The notes: a model not told the origin generated them from the sequence alone. Counted from the stretch's first letter, positions 23,958-33,809 are shown. The stretch is DNA of 37,790 bases from a candidate division GN15 bacterium (GCA_003105265.1 PQAP01000006.1:1-37790), one strand, 5' to 3'. Numbers and translations are program-made.

Positions 23958-24856
23958 TGCGGGCGTTGATCGGTCACGGCTGGAGGGCGTTCTATTCAAA
24001 TCGGAAGCTCTGGTTGTACCTGTATCTGGTCAAACTCGGTCTGGCGCTGGTGGTGACAATCCCTGTGTTGATTACCGTGCAGTCGGCGCTGGAGAACACT
24101 TTGTACTCCACACCGCTGCTGAAAGAGTGGTCATTGAAGGTCATTGGCGAACTCATCTTTCAGCGGCCTTTTGTGCTGGGCTACGCAGTAGTTGCGACGG
24201 TTATTTTCGCGCTGCTGGTTGTGTTGATACGTCAATTTCTGAACGGCGGAATCTATCGGGCCTACGCGTCCGGCGCGAGAGTGACGGCGCGCGAGTTCTT
24301 TGTGGCAGCGGGGACGCGGTTTGGCGTCCATCTGCGCATCACCGGACTGATGACGATCGCTTATCTATTGCTTCTCGGAATCGGTATCTGGTTCGGATCA
24401 TTTGCGGGCCGCATAATCACGTCGACGGCGCCCGAGTCAGGCGGTGTTGCGTTTGGCGTCTGGCTGGGAGTAATTGGGCTGTTTCTGACCCCGGCAATAG
24501 CGTTCTCGGATACGATCCGGGCGGCTTCAGTGCGAGCCGGGGACACAACCTTGCGCCCACTGATGATGGAAGCATTCGCCTTTTATCGGTCACGCTGGGT
24601 ACAACTGATAGGTACTTATCTCCTGCTGTTTGTACCGTTCGTATTGCTTTGGGCATTGGTGGAGAAGTCCGCGCTGCTCGTGACCGGCGCACTGGCGAGT
24701 AAGGCGGGCGTTTTTGTCGAGTTGCTGTTGTTTCAGATATGTTCGTTGCTAAGGACCGGGCAATCACTTCTCTTCACAGCGTCAGTAGCGAACAGCTATC
24801 AATCCCCGGTAACGCTGAGGTCGGAACGCGTATCCGGAGAGGTGTCCGGTGACTGA
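23957..24856 (+). CDS. Polytopic membrane protein of unknown function
   Basis: The 299-residue protein has about six membrane segments (near 18-40, 73-96, 122-145, 165-185, 215-235 and 245-268) joined by short loops. The layout resembles broad families of uncharacterised six-helix membrane proteins, but I find no diagnostic motif. A GGGGGAT ribosome binding site precedes the ATG, which shares one base with the M1 stop. Its end overlaps the tRNA-editing gene by 8 bases. It sits inside a gene chain ending in lptD, so a role in the envelope is a guess only. Confidence 0.75.
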   Translation: MRALIGHGWRAFYSNRKLWLYLYLVKLGLALVVTIPVLITVQSALENTLYSTPLLKEWSLKVIGELIFQRPFVLGYAVVATVIFALLVVLIRQFLNGGIYRAYASGARVTAREFFVAAGTRFGVHLRITGLMTIAYLLLLGIGIWFGSFAGRIITSTAPESGGVAFGVWLGVIGLFLTPAIAFSDTIRAASVRAGDTTLRPLMMEAFAFYRSRWVQLIGTYLLLFVPFVLLWALVEKSALLVTGALASKAGVFVELLLFQICSLLRTGQSLLFTASVANSYQSPVTLRSERVSGEVSGD

Positions 24857-26039
24857 ACGCTTGTATTACCGGGATCCGGCGCTGCTGGTTTTCGACGCCG
24901 TAGTCACTCGCGTTGAGTCGGCGGAGGAACGACTGCTGGTCTACCTGAACCGCTCGGCGTTTTATCCGACTTCGGGGGGGCAATCGCACGATCTCGGCAA
25001 CTTGAACGAGCACGCGGTCGTGGACGTAATCGAAGATTCGGACGGCGATATCGCACACGCGCTGGTGGGGGCGTCATTCGCGATCGGTGATGAAGTCCAT
25101 GGCGAGGTTGAAGCGCGGCGTCGCCTAAAGAACCGCCGGCAGCATACCGCCCAGCACATCCTGAGTCAATTGTTTGTGCAGAAGTTTGGTGCTGAGACGG
25201 TGTCCGTGCATCTGGGCGAAGATTACGGTGCAATCGAACTCGAGGTCGGTACCGTGGGCGAGGAAGCGCTCCGTGAGATAGAGCGTGAGGCAAATACGAT
25301 CGTAGCCACAAACCTTCCGATCAAGATCGTGTTTGCGACCGGTGATGAGATATCCCGATTGCCACTGCGCAAGCCGCCACAGCGCGAAGGGATGATCCGC
25401 GTTATTCAGATAGGAGACCTGGACTGGTCGGCGTGTGGCGGGACACACTGCAATTCGACGGCCGAAGTGGGAATTGTAAAGATTATCGGCACCGAGAAGA
25501 TACGCGGTCACGCGCTGGTCAGGTTTCTCGTCGGCGAACAGGCGCTGGAAGATTATGGCATGCGCCTCGAAGTCACCGATACACTGGCTAAAGCGCTGAC
25601 CTGCCATCCCACAGATCTTCCGACAAAAGTCGAGAAGCTGATGAGCGAGAACAAGAACCTTCGCCGCGAACTGTCGCTGCTTCAGAAAGAGCAGCTGCCT
25701 GCCCGGGCTCGAGAACTGGCGGCCAAACGGTTGACCGCCGGAAAGACTATGCTCGTGTCGGAAGAAGTTGCCGAGATCGATCCCGGCCTGCTCGGCATGC
25801 TGGCCTCGCAGACGGCTGAAGAGATAAATGGAGTAGCTTTTCTGATGAATGGTCAGCGGGTGGTGATTGCGACGGCCGCTTCAGCCGGAGTTGCAGCGGA
25901 TCAGTTGGCTCGTTCGTTGAGCCAGAAGGTCGGACTCAAGGGAGGAGGGAACGCGCGCATGGCGCAGTTAGGCGGCGCCGATCCGCAACAATTCAGAGAG
26001 TATCGGGATGCCCTGATCGCGTTGGTGGAAAATGCCTGA
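24849..26039 (+). CDS. AlaX-type alanyl-tRNA editing protein with DHHA1 domain
   Basis: This 396-residue protein resembles the editing half of alanyl-tRNA synthetase without the aminoacylation core. It would hydrolyse mischarged Ser- or Gly-tRNA-Ala in trans. The editing domain has HTAQH (H99, H103) and CGGTHC (C196, H200), which make the zinc site. FYPTSGGQ at 38-45 is the usual N-terminal strand-turn. A coiled-coil linker at about 250-285 leads to a C-terminal DHHA1 domain ending GLKGGGNARMAQLGG. This layout matches the long AlaX-L form. The GTG start is backed by GAGAGG 6 bases upstream. It overlaps both neighbours by 8 bases. Confidence 0.92.
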   Translation: MTERLYYRDPALLVFDAVVTRVESAEERLLVYLNRSAFYPTSGGQSHDLGNLNEHAVVDVIEDSDGDIAHALVGASFAIGDEVHGEVEARRRLKNRRQHTAQHILSQLFVQKFGAETVSVHLGEDYGAIELEVGTVGEEALREIEREANTIVATNLPIKIVFATGDEISRLPLRKPPQREGMIRVIQIGDLDWSACGGTHCNSTAEVGIVKIIGTEKIRGHALVRFLVGEQALEDYGMRLEVTDTLAKALTCHPTDLPTKVEKLMSENKNLRRELSLLQKEQLPARARELAAKRLTAGKTMLVSEEVAEIDPGLLGMLASQTAEEINGVAFLMNGQRVVIATAASAGVAADQLARSLSQKVGLKGGGNARMAQLGGADPQQFREYRDALIALVENA

Positions 26040-29000
26040 GGTCCGAAGATTCATCGCGGTGATTGCTGCGTTCCTGCTCTTGGCGGCGACGGCATCTTCC
26101 GATGAAACCAAGGTTCTTCGGTACCAGCATTCTGACGAATACGAAGTCGTTCTCGCGCCTGACGGGAAGACGATCGACACGATGTTCGCCAGCGGCAATG
26201 TGATCTTTCAAACCGACAGCGGCACGATCTACTGCGATTCTGCGATCTGGGCCGTGGGGCGGGACCTTGTTCTGCGGGGAAAGGTGGTGATCGATGATGC
26301 CTCATATCATCTGGTGGCTGACTCCGTTCGATATGATGAAAAGACAAGAGTAGCCGTCGCGCGCGGCTCGTATGTCGAAGTGCTTACCCGACAGGATTCC
26401 ATTTTTGCGGTCGGCAGGCACGTGCAGTATGAACGGGCGCCGAGGAAGTTCCGCATGGAGGAGCGCCCAACCGTCTACCTCAAATACCCGGACAGCGCGA
26501 AGATGATTGAGGTGACTGCGGACCGGGTCGATTTCGACTCGGAGAACGGCCTGGCCGAGGCGGAGGGGGATGTAAAGATCGACTCCAGGGACCTGTCAGC
26601 GTCTTCTGGGTGCGCAGTGCTGCAGCTGCGCAAGAATGTGCTTGACCTGTTTGACAATCCGGCGGCGCAGCGGGGACGGTCGGTCATTCGCGGCGGCCTG
26701 ATCACGGTGTACAGCGCCAATGACGTGTTGAGCAGGATTGACGTTCTTGATTCTGCACGGGGGGACTTCATCGAACCGATCGGGAAAGACACCACCCACT
26801 TCGACAATTCCAAGCTGACCGGGAAGAAGATCATCATGAATTTCGAGCAGGGGAACCTGATCGGGGTGACCTCGGTCGGACAGGCGTATTCGTGGTACTA
26901 CCCGTCGTCACAAGGGAAACCGGAAGAGCAGCAGAACAGCGTATCGGGCGATACGATCAGATTTGCGATAAAGGATGAGAGGCTGCAGTCGGTCACGGTG
27001 ATCGGCGGCGGAATTGGCCGTTATCTCGATTCAAAAATGGTCGCGACATCGGACTCGACCAAATCCCGGCAGGTGGACACGGTCGACTATACGGGCGCCA
27101 GGATCGTCTATGACCTGACCGACTCGACGATCACACTCAACAATCACGCGACTGTCAATTCGGGCACCATGGCGCTCAGCGCCGAAGAGATTGAATTCCA
27201 GACCCGTCACCGGCTGGTCAAAGCATACTCGGCGAATATCACGAAGCCGTCGGAGCACGTGGACTCGACGCTGCTGGCGCGCTTTCAACCCAACCCCATT
27301 CCGGTGATTCTCAAGGACAAAGAAGAAGAGCTGTACGGTGATTTTCTCGAGTACTCGATGGAGACGCAGAAGGGCAGAATCGTGCAGTCGAAGTCGAGTT
27401 ATGAAACAGGTTTGTATTATGGCCGGAAGGTGGCGCGCGCTACCAAGGATATCTACTATGTCGATGACGGCCGTTACACGACCTGCAATGCCGAAGAGCC
27501 GCACTTTCATTTCCATTCGCCGCACATGAAGCTGATCAACAACGACAAGCTGCTGGCGAAGCCGGTGGTGCTCTATATCGGCCGGCTGCCGATTTTAGCG
27601 CTGCCGTACTACGTCTTTCCGATGAAGAAAGGGAGGCACTCCGGAATCTTGCCGTTTCGGGTAGGCAATCTCAGCCAGGGGGACAAGTATATCGAAAATG
27701 TCGGTTACTACTGGGCGGCCTCGGACTATTGGGATTGGCAGAATGCGCTGAGTTATCGCGAGTTCAACACCTCGCTGACCTGGACGACCGCGGTGAATTA
27801 TGTGATCCTGTACAAATTGAGTGGCAGTGTGACGGCTAATATCAGTCGGGAGACATCGTTCGACCGATATCTGGGCACCGAGCGTAAGCGCACGCGCTGG
27901 ACAATCGCGGGCTCGCATCGTCAAGAGTTCTCCGGCGGGTGGAAGATCGACGCCAGCGGCAGCTACCAGTCCGACGCTAGCTACTATCAGGATTATTCAG
28001 CCGATCTCGCGGATCGAACCAATCGCAACTTGCGTTCGGTAGTAAATTTCTCGAAACGGTTCAGCAAGACGGTCGCTCTGTCCGGATCGTTTTCGCACGA
28101 ACAAAATCTTGATGCCCAGACCAAGACCGACCGGTTGCCGACGATGGGGATCTCGCTGCCGGTGATCAAGCCGTTCGGCAGCGGGCGAATCGATGACCAG
28201 GGGAAACTGGTGCCGCGCTGGTATAACAACCTGACTGTGGCGTATCGTCCGAGTATGACCAATTTCGCTTACAGTGCGGTGAAGGATTCAGTTATCGTTG
28301 ATACGATCGGCACCGACACGCTGGGGGCGCCGGTGATCGTATATGACACGCTGTCGCGCGGCACGCGGAAGAAATACACTCGACTGGATCACGCGGTCTC
28401 GATGAATTTCCCGATGACGGTGGCGAAGTATTTCGTCTTCAATCCGAATTTCAACTACACCGAAAACTGGTTCAAGATTCATCGGACAGACCAATCGGAT
28501 GCTGCCGGGATTAACGCGTCCAGACTGTACCGGACATACATATACACCACGGGAGTCTCGCTTTCAACCACCGTATACGGGACGGTGCGCCCGAATGTGT
28601 TTGGCCTTAAGGGCTTGCGGCAGGTGCTGATGCCGTCCGTCTCCTACGGCTATACGCCGAAGATCAACCGGTTCCCGATCCAGCGCGGCTTTGCGGGCGG
28701 CGGCGCCGGCAGCACCGCCAAGGTGTCAAGCTTGTCGGCATCGCTGGGTCAGATTTATCAAGCAAAGATCAAACAGGGGGAGTCGGAACGCAACCTTGAC
28801 CTCTTCTCGCTGCAGTCGGGATTGTCGTATGATTTTGAGGATACGGTTAGGCACTTCTCCGACCTGACCACGATATTTCAATCACAAGTCCTGCCCCGAA
28901 TTTCCATCAGCGGATCGATGGTTCATTCGCTGTACAAACCCGGCACCAACACGCTCAATCTACGCTCGCCGTACCTCGCGAGCTTTTCGATACTCTCGAG

Positions 29001-29460
29001 TATTACCATTGCCGGCAACCAGTTTCTATTCGATGAGCCGGTGCGAATCGAGCGTGGCGCCGACTCGGCAACACAGGTGGCCGCCGCCGGTCAGTCACAG
29101 GTGCGCCCCGGCGGGCAGCAGGGCTGGAGCATTCGCGTGGATTACGCTTATAGCGAGTCGGGCCGGGACCAATACTTCCAAAAGCAGAGTTCACTCAATC
29201 TGGCGGTCTTTTTCAACCTGACCCCGAATACCACAGTCACCTTCCGCCAGGCCTACGACCCGGTTTCGGGGCAGACGATCAACAGCCAGGTCGGCATCGT
29301 CCGACAGCTCCACTGCTGGACTGGCGAGTTCAGCTGGGTACCGGTTGGCTCCAACCGCGGTTATTCGTTCCGCCTGTATGTGACGGCAATTCCAGCGCTC
29401 AAGATTGACAACTCCAATACACTGGTTAACGGATCGCTGCTGCAGAACGCCATGCCTTAG
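26032..29460 (+). CDS. lptD: LPS-assembly outer-membrane protein LptD (OstA)
   Basis: LptD inserts lipopolysaccharide into the outer leaflet of the outer membrane. The 1142-residue protein is long for the family. A signal peptide covers about 1-22. The region 25-230 is an LptA/OstA-like beta-jellyroll domain with repeated short strands (IFQTDSGTIYCDSAIW, AEGDVKIDS). More OstA-type repeats follow to about 450. CNAEEPHFHFHSP, YIGRLPILALPYYVFPMKKGR and SGILPFRVG near 485-550 match the LptD junction before the barrel. The remainder is a large C-terminal beta-barrel of alternating strands. The E. coli disulfide cysteine pattern is not evident. It overlaps the AlaX gene by 8 bases. Its presence is the best evidence that the host makes LPS. 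Confidence 0.92.
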   Translation: MPEVRRFIAVIAAFLLLAATASSDETKVLRYQHSDEYEVVLAPDGKTIDTMFASGNVIFQTDSGTIYCDSAIWAVGRDLVLRGKVVIDDASYHLVADSVRYDEKTRVAVARGSYVEVLTRQDSIFAVGRHVQYERAPRKFRMEERPTVYLKYPDSAKMIEVTADRVDFDSENGLAEAEGDVKIDSRDLSASSGCAVLQLRKNVLDLFDNPAAQRGRSVIRGGLITVYSANDVLSRIDVLDSARGDFIEPIGKDTTHFDNSKLTGKKIIMNFEQGNLIGVTSVGQAYSWYYPSSQGKPEEQQNSVSGDTIRFAIKDERLQSVTVIGGGIGRYLDSKMVATSDSTKSRQVDTVDYTGARIVYDLTDSTITLNNHATVNSGTMALSAEEIEFQTRHRLVKAYSANITKPSEHVDSTLLARFQPNPIPVILKDKEEELYGDFLEYSMETQKGRIVQSKSSYETGLYYGRKVARATKDIYYVDDGRYTTCNAEEPHFHFHSPHMKLINNDKLLAKPVVLYIGRLPILALPYYVFPMKKGRHSGILPFRVGNLSQGDKYIENVGYYWAASDYWDWQNALSYREFNTSLTWTTAVNYVILYKLSGSVTANISRETSFDRYLGTERKRTRWTIAGSHRQEFSGGWKIDASGSYQSDASYYQDYSADLADRTNRNLRSVVNFSKRFSKTVALSGSFSHEQNLDAQTKTDRLPTMGISLPVIKPFGSGRIDDQGKLVPRWYNNLTVAYRPSMTNFAYSAVKDSVIVDTIGTDTLGAPVIVYDTLSRGTRKKYTRLDHAVSMNFPMTVAKYFVFNPNFNYTENWFKIHRTDQSDAAGINASRLYRTYIYTTGVSLSTTVYGTVRPNVFGLKGLRQVLMPSVSYGYTPKINRFPIQRGFAGGGAGSTAKVSSLSASLGQIYQAKIKQGESERNLDLFSLQSGLSYDFEDTVRHFSDLTTIFQSQVLPRISISGSMVHSLYKPGTNTLNLRSPYLASFSILSSITIAGNQFLFDEPVRIERGADSATQVAAAGQSQVRPGGQQGWSIRVDYAYSESGRDQYFQKQSSLNLAVFFNLTPNTTVTFRQAYDPVSGQTINSQVGIVRQLHCWTGEFSWVPVGSNRGYSFRLYVTAIPALKIDNSNTLVNGSLLQNAMP

Positions 29461-29473
29461 GCCACGCCGAGAT

Positions 29474-29527
29474 ACTATTTTCGAATAGTTTATAATTGCA
29501 TTTTTCAGTCGGTACCCCGACTATACT
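29474..29527 (+). promoter_or_regulatory. ftsK promoter region with two perfect inverted repeats
   Basis: The 73-base gap before ftsK holds two perfect 6-bp inverted repeats: ACTATT-TTCG-AATAGT (29474-29489) and AGTCGG-TACC-CCGACT (29507-29522). TATAAT at 29491-29496 lies between them, and TATACT at 29522-29527 ends 6 bases before the ATG. Neither -10 has a good -35 at 16-18 bases. With TATACT the transcript would start at the ftsK ATG itself. The first hairpin could also act as a weak terminator for lptD, though its T-run is interrupted. Confidence 0.45.
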
Positions 29528-29533
29528 GACATC

Positions 29534-31840
29534 ATGGCATCGCGAAAGAACAATCGGGGGCGGCAGACGGTTGGAGCTATTTTGCTCCTGCTGGCTCTGT
29601 TCGTGCTGGTGTCGCTCGTCACTCACAGGGCAATGGATGACCTGCGCATACAGGGGCAAGCCGACGGGGAAACGAACCCTTTTCAGGTGCACTTTGGCAA
29701 TCAGGGCGGGATGATCGGCTCGTATCTGTCGTTCCTGCTGCTGTTTCTGATGGGTTGGCTCGCCTTTTTTGTGCCGTTCGGCCTGGCCTCGCTGGCGTTG
29801 GGCATGATTTCACGGGATTTTGCCCAGAAAATCCATCCCCGACTTTTCATGCTGTTTTTTGTCGGTATAGCCGTCAGCGTCATACTGAACGTCCAGCCGC
29901 TGGTGAACGAGAGCTTGGTGGAGCACTCGGATGCGATCGGGGGCTACCTCGGCTGGCTATTGACGCGGTTGTCATTAACGGTGATGGGAGAGAGCGGGAC
30001 ATATATCGCTTTCGGTGGTTTGGTACTTATCCTGTTGACACTCTATACGTTCATTACGCCGTTCCTGCTTGGCCGCCTGCGCAAAGCAGAGATACTTTCG
30101 CCTCTAAAGAGCATTTACCGGGTACCGTGGTCGTGGATCAAGGCCTTCTTCTCCTTCGGTTGGGCAAAGGGAATGTTCCGTCGCGAGAGGAAACCAAAAG
30201 ATGTGGCCGTCTCTGAGACGGCAGTGCAGGTAGTTTCCAAACGTAAGGAAAAGGACTTGGCATCTGTGGCGGCCGGTGATGAGGAGCAGGAGGACCTGTT
30301 CGAGGAGTCGGAGCCGGACAAGAGTGGGCGCCGCAGGACAGTACTGAAGAAGCCCGCGCCGGTTCAAGTGCCATCGTTCAACTACACCTATCCAGGGCTT
30401 GACCTGCTTGACGCGAACCCGGATCAGGGACCATCGGTGTCGACCGAGGAACTGAATAACACCTCCAAGATGCTTAAAGAGACGCTTGAGACATTCGGCG
30501 TAAGCATTGAAGGCGCAATCGATAGATATCCCGGACCGATCATCACCCGGTACGAGTTCAAGCCGGGGGTGGGGGTGAAGGTCAACCAGATCGTGAATCT
30601 GGCTGACGATCTCGCTCTTGCTCTCAAAGCCAAAAGGATTCGAATTATCGCCCCGATTCCTGGCAAGGCGGCGGTCGGTATCGAAATCCCGAACCGAACT
30701 CCGCAACAAGTGTATCTGCGCGAAATTCTGGCATCGGAGGAGTTTAGCGATCCGAAACCGAGATTGCCGCTGGCACTGGGCAAGACGACGGCGGGCAAGC
30801 CGTTTGTCGCCGACCTCGCCAAGATGCCGCATCTTCTGATTGCGGGCGCCACCGGCTCCGGCAAGTCGGTCTGCATGAACGCGCTGATCACTTCGCTCAT
30901 CTATCGCATGCACCCGATGCAAATTCGTTTTGTGTTTGTCGATCCGAAGATGCTCGAGCTGTCAGTCTACTCCGGTCTGCCTCAACTGGGGCGTCCGGTG
31001 GTGACGACCCCACGGCAGGCGGAGAAAGTGTTCGCCGATGCGGTAGTTGAGATGGAGAACCGGTATCGCCGTCTGGCGACGGCCTCGGTGCGGAATATTG
31101 AAGATTTCAACCGCAAGCAGCAGAAGGAAGAGGACAAGCTTCCGTATATCGTGCTGTTTGTCGATGAGCTGGCTGATCTGATGATGTCATCGACTTCATC
31201 AAAGACTGAAATGCTCATTACGCGGCTGGCACAGATGGCCCGTGCGGTCGGAATCCATCTGATTCTGGCTACGCAGAGGCCGTCGGTTGACGTCATAACC
31301 GGATTGATCAAGGCGAACTTTCCCGCCCGCATCGCGTTCCAGGTCGCCACAAAAGTCGATTCACGCACTATTATCGACGCCAATGGCGCGGAGAAATTGC
31401 TTGGCAACGGCGACATGCTCTTCCTGAGCACCGGGCAGCCGGAACCGACGCGCGTTCATGGGGCCTATATTTCCGGTACGGAGACGGATCGTCTCGTGGC
31501 CTTTATCAAGGAGCAGAATCTTCCCGCACTCACTCTGCAGGGGATCAGCCAAAATACGAGCGAAACTCAGGAGGCGGATGTCGACCTCGGCGACCCGCTG
31601 TTCCGGGAAGCGTGCGAGGTGGTGGTTCGTCACAAGCAGGGGTCCGTTTCATTATTACAGCGGCGCTTGGGAATCGGGTATCAGCGGGCGGCGCGGTTGA
31701 TCGACAAACTGGAAGAGGCGGGAGTGGTTTCGCCTTTTGACGGCTCCAAGGCCCGTGAGGTAATTGTGGACAAGAGCTATCTCGATACCGTCTTTGGCCC
31801 GGCTGCGGCCGCTACCAGAGGGGAAGCCGAGAAGAACTAA
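29534..31840 (+). CDS. ftsK: DNA translocase FtsK
   Basis: FtsK pumps DNA through the division septum and activates dimer resolution. The 768-residue protein begins with about four membrane segments (near 12-31, 62-90, 104-124 and 155-180). A short charged linker (about 210-290) follows, compact compared with E. coli FtsK. The motor has Walker A GATGSGKS at 438-445, Walker B IVLFVDELADLMM, and the sequence LATQRPSVDVITGLIKANFPARIAF typical of FtsK/SpoIIIE. The C-terminal winged-helix gamma domain (REACEVVVRHKQGSVSLLQRR through GVVSPFDGSKAREV) recognises polar DNA motifs. The ATG has no Shine-Dalgarno; a TATACT lies just upstream. Confidence 0.96.
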   Translation: MASRKNNRGRQTVGAILLLLALFVLVSLVTHRAMDDLRIQGQADGETNPFQVHFGNQGGMIGSYLSFLLLFLMGWLAFFVPFGLASLALGMISRDFAQKIHPRLFMLFFVGIAVSVILNVQPLVNESLVEHSDAIGGYLGWLLTRLSLTVMGESGTYIAFGGLVLILLTLYTFITPFLLGRLRKAEILSPLKSIYRVPWSWIKAFFSFGWAKGMFRRERKPKDVAVSETAVQVVSKRKEKDLASVAAGDEEQEDLFEESEPDKSGRRRTVLKKPAPVQVPSFNYTYPGLDLLDANPDQGPSVSTEELNNTSKMLKETLETFGVSIEGAIDRYPGPIITRYEFKPGVGVKVNQIVNLADDLALALKAKRIRIIAPIPGKAAVGIEIPNRTPQQVYLREILASEEFSDPKPRLPLALGKTTAGKPFVADLAKMPHLLIAGATGSGKSVCMNALITSLIYRMHPMQIRFVFVDPKMLELSVYSGLPQLGRPVVTTPRQAEKVFADAVVEMENRYRRLATASVRNIEDFNRKQQKEEDKLPYIVLFVDELADLMMSSTSSKTEMLITRLAQMARAVGIHLILATQRPSVDVITGLIKANFPARIAFQVATKVDSRTIIDANGAEKLLGNGDMLFLSTGQPEPTRVHGAYISGTETDRLVAFIKEQNLPALTLQGISQNTSETQEADVDLGDPLFREACEVVVRHKQGSVSLLQRRLGIGYQRAARLIDKLEEAGVVSPFDGSKAREVIVDKSYLDTVFGPAAAATRGEAEKN

Positions 31841-31867
31841 CTCCGGCATTTCCCCGTATAAGGTATC

Positions 31868-32476
31868 ATGAGCTTGATTCTAAAATTAATCATTCCAGTT
31901 GCACTTATTTGCTCCAATTCAATCGCGGCCGACCGATTCGACGCGATCAAGAAAAAACTGGCCGATGCCGACTGCAGTTCATTCAAGTTTGTCAGCATTC
32001 TGTCTTCGAGCGTGTTCGATACCAAAGACTCGAGCCGGGGCACCGCCCAGATAGCGCACGATGGCCGGTACCGGATCAGTCTGGGTGCGGATATCTACGT
32101 GTGTGACGGCAAGTCGACATACAGCTACTCTCCTTCGACCAATCAGCTGGTGATCCAGCGGCTGGATTCGGGAAGCGCAGTCAACAAAGAGATATCGTTT
32201 CTTACGCGGCTGGACGAGTACTACACTACACAACCGGTCAAACCGAATCAGCAGTACAAATTGACGAGGAGGGCGGGACTCACGGCGGGCAATATACCCG
32301 ACTCAATGCTGATTGTACTCGATGCCGGGAGGCAGCACATCGAGCGGATCGATTACGTCGATGTCAATGATGAACCGGTCAGCATTGTGCTGACCGATCA
32401 GAAGCTGAATATCAAGTGCGATGACCGCACGTTCGAGCCCGCTTTTCCCGACTCTGCCGAAACCGTGAAGCTCTAA
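31868..32476 (+). CDS. LolA-like periplasmic lipoprotein carrier
   Basis: The 202-residue protein has a signal peptide (about 1-21, ending SIAA) followed by an all-beta domain with the LolA pattern. It opens with a helix (DRFDAIKKKLADADCSSFKF) that leads into strands such as GTAQIAHDGRYRIS. DGKSTYSYSPSTNQLVIQ follows, and a final pair is IERIDYVDVNDEPVSIVLTD. LolA carries outer-membrane lipoproteins across the periplasm. Here two Cys remain in the mature part (near residues 36 and 99), which is unusual but not disqualifying. It lies between ftsK and rimO, a common lolA neighbourhood in many bacteria (ftsK-lolA). Either AAGG or a -10-like TATAAG lies just before the ATG. Confidence 0.8.
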   Translation: MSLILKLIIPVALICSNSIAADRFDAIKKKLADADCSSFKFVSILSSSVFDTKDSSRGTAQIAHDGRYRISLGADIYVCDGKSTYSYSPSTNQLVIQRLDSGSAVNKEISFLTRLDEYYTTQPVKPNQQYKLTRRAGLTAGNIPDSMLIVLDAGRQHIERIDYVDVNDEPVSIVLTDQKLNIKCDDRTFEPAFPDSAETVKL

Positions 32477-32480
32477 AGCG

Positions 32481-33809
32481 ATGCGCGTTTACATACAGAA
32501 GTTGGGCTGTCCCAAGAACGATGTGGACGCGGAATATATTGCGGGGCGCCTCGTCGACGACGGGCACGAAGTGGTTGCTTCGGCGGAACTCGCCGATGCG
32601 GTTATCGTCAACACCTGCGGCTTCATCCTGCCCGCGAAAGAGGAGTCCATCAACGAAATCCTGAGATTGGGACAGTTGAAGAAGGCCGGTGTCTTTCAGC
32701 GGCTGTACGCGACCGGCTGTCTTTCGCAGAAGCATGGCGATGAAATGCTCAAGGGGATGCCGGAGTTGGACGGCGCGTTCGGGCTCGGCGCGCTCGACGC
32801 GCTGGCCAAAACCATTGGGTCCGGGGCCGTCAACAAAAAGACGTTCAAGACCGAGTCGCGGCATCTCGGCTACATGGAGTGGCGGGACCGGTTCTTATTT
32901 GACTCGTTGCCTTATGCGTATGTGAAGATATCGGACGGATGCGACCGGGCGTGCAGTTACTGCACTATTCCGTCGATACGGGGCCGCTACCGGAGCCGTC
33001 CGCTGGCATCGATTGTCCGGGAAGCGGCGCATCTGGCAGCCAACGGGAAGAGGGAACTGATTCTTGTGTCGCAGGAGGCGACGATGTGGGGGACGGAGTT
33101 GCCGGGATCCGCGACTGTCATCGATCTGTTGCAGGCGCTCGATCGAGTGTCCGGTATCGAATGGATCAGATTGATGTACCTTCACCCCGCTGCTCTCACC
33201 GACGAACTGATAGACTACATGGCTGCGCCGGGGAACAAAACTCTGGCGTATTTTGATCTTCCTTTGCAGCATGTCAATGATGATATTCTCAAGCGCATGC
33301 GCCGCACGGTCGGCCGGGCCGGTATCGAACGGATGCTGGATCGAATCCGGATGGCAGCGCCGCACGGGACTTTGAGAACGACCTTTATAGTCGGTCTCCC
33401 TGGTGAGACCGAAAGACGATTCGGCGAACTGGTGGAGTTCATGGAAAGGTGGAAATTTGACCGGCTGGGTGTATTTCCGTATTCGGCTGAAGCGGGGACA
33501 CCGGCCCAACGGATGCCGGGTCAGGTGCCGGAGCGTGTCAAGAACGAGCGGGTTGATATCGTCATGTCGCGGCAAAGAGAGTACGCGTTGGCTCAGAATG
33601 AACGGTTGACTGGGACAACGGTGGAAGTGTTGATAGATTCGGTTTCGGAAGGTGAGGCAATCGGACGCACGCGCGCCGACTGCCCGGAAATCGATCAGGA
33701 AGTTCATATCACCGGCGACGGGCTCGCGGTCGGCAGCATCTGCCGAGTGCGCGTCGAGGCGGCCGACGGGTATGATCTTCGCGGGACACCGGCAAAGGAG
33801 CAGCCATGA
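32481..33809 (+). CDS. rimO: Ribosomal protein S12 methylthiotransferase RimO
   Basis: RimO is a radical-SAM enzyme that adds a methylthio group to an Asp of ribosomal protein S12. The 442-residue protein has the N-terminal UPF0004 domain with cluster ligands C10 (KLGCPKND), C46 (NTCGF) and C80 (ATGC). The radical-SAM motif is C154, C158, C161 in DGCDRACSYCTIP. The C-terminal TRAM domain covers about the last 65 residues (TVEVLIDSVSEGEAIGRTRADCPEID). The KLGCPKNDVDAE opening and SIRGRYRSRP separate it from the tRNA enzyme MiaB. It begins 4 bases after the lolA-like stop and overlaps the next gene by 4 bases. Confidence 0.95.
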   Translation: MRVYIQKLGCPKNDVDAEYIAGRLVDDGHEVVASAELADAVIVNTCGFILPAKEESINEILRLGQLKKAGVFQRLYATGCLSQKHGDEMLKGMPELDGAFGLGALDALAKTIGSGAVNKKTFKTESRHLGYMEWRDRFLFDSLPYAYVKISDGCDRACSYCTIPSIRGRYRSRPLASIVREAAHLAANGKRELILVSQEATMWGTELPGSATVIDLLQALDRVSGIEWIRLMYLHPAALTDELIDYMAAPGNKTLAYFDLPLQHVNDDILKRMRRTVGRAGIERMLDRIRMAAPHGTLRTTFIVGLPGETERRFGELVEFMERWKFDRLGVFPYSAEAGTPAQRMPGQVPERVKNERVDIVMSRQREYALAQNERLTGTTVEVLIDSVSEGEAIGRTRADCPEIDQEVHITGDGLAVGSICRVRVEAADGYDLRGTPAKEQP

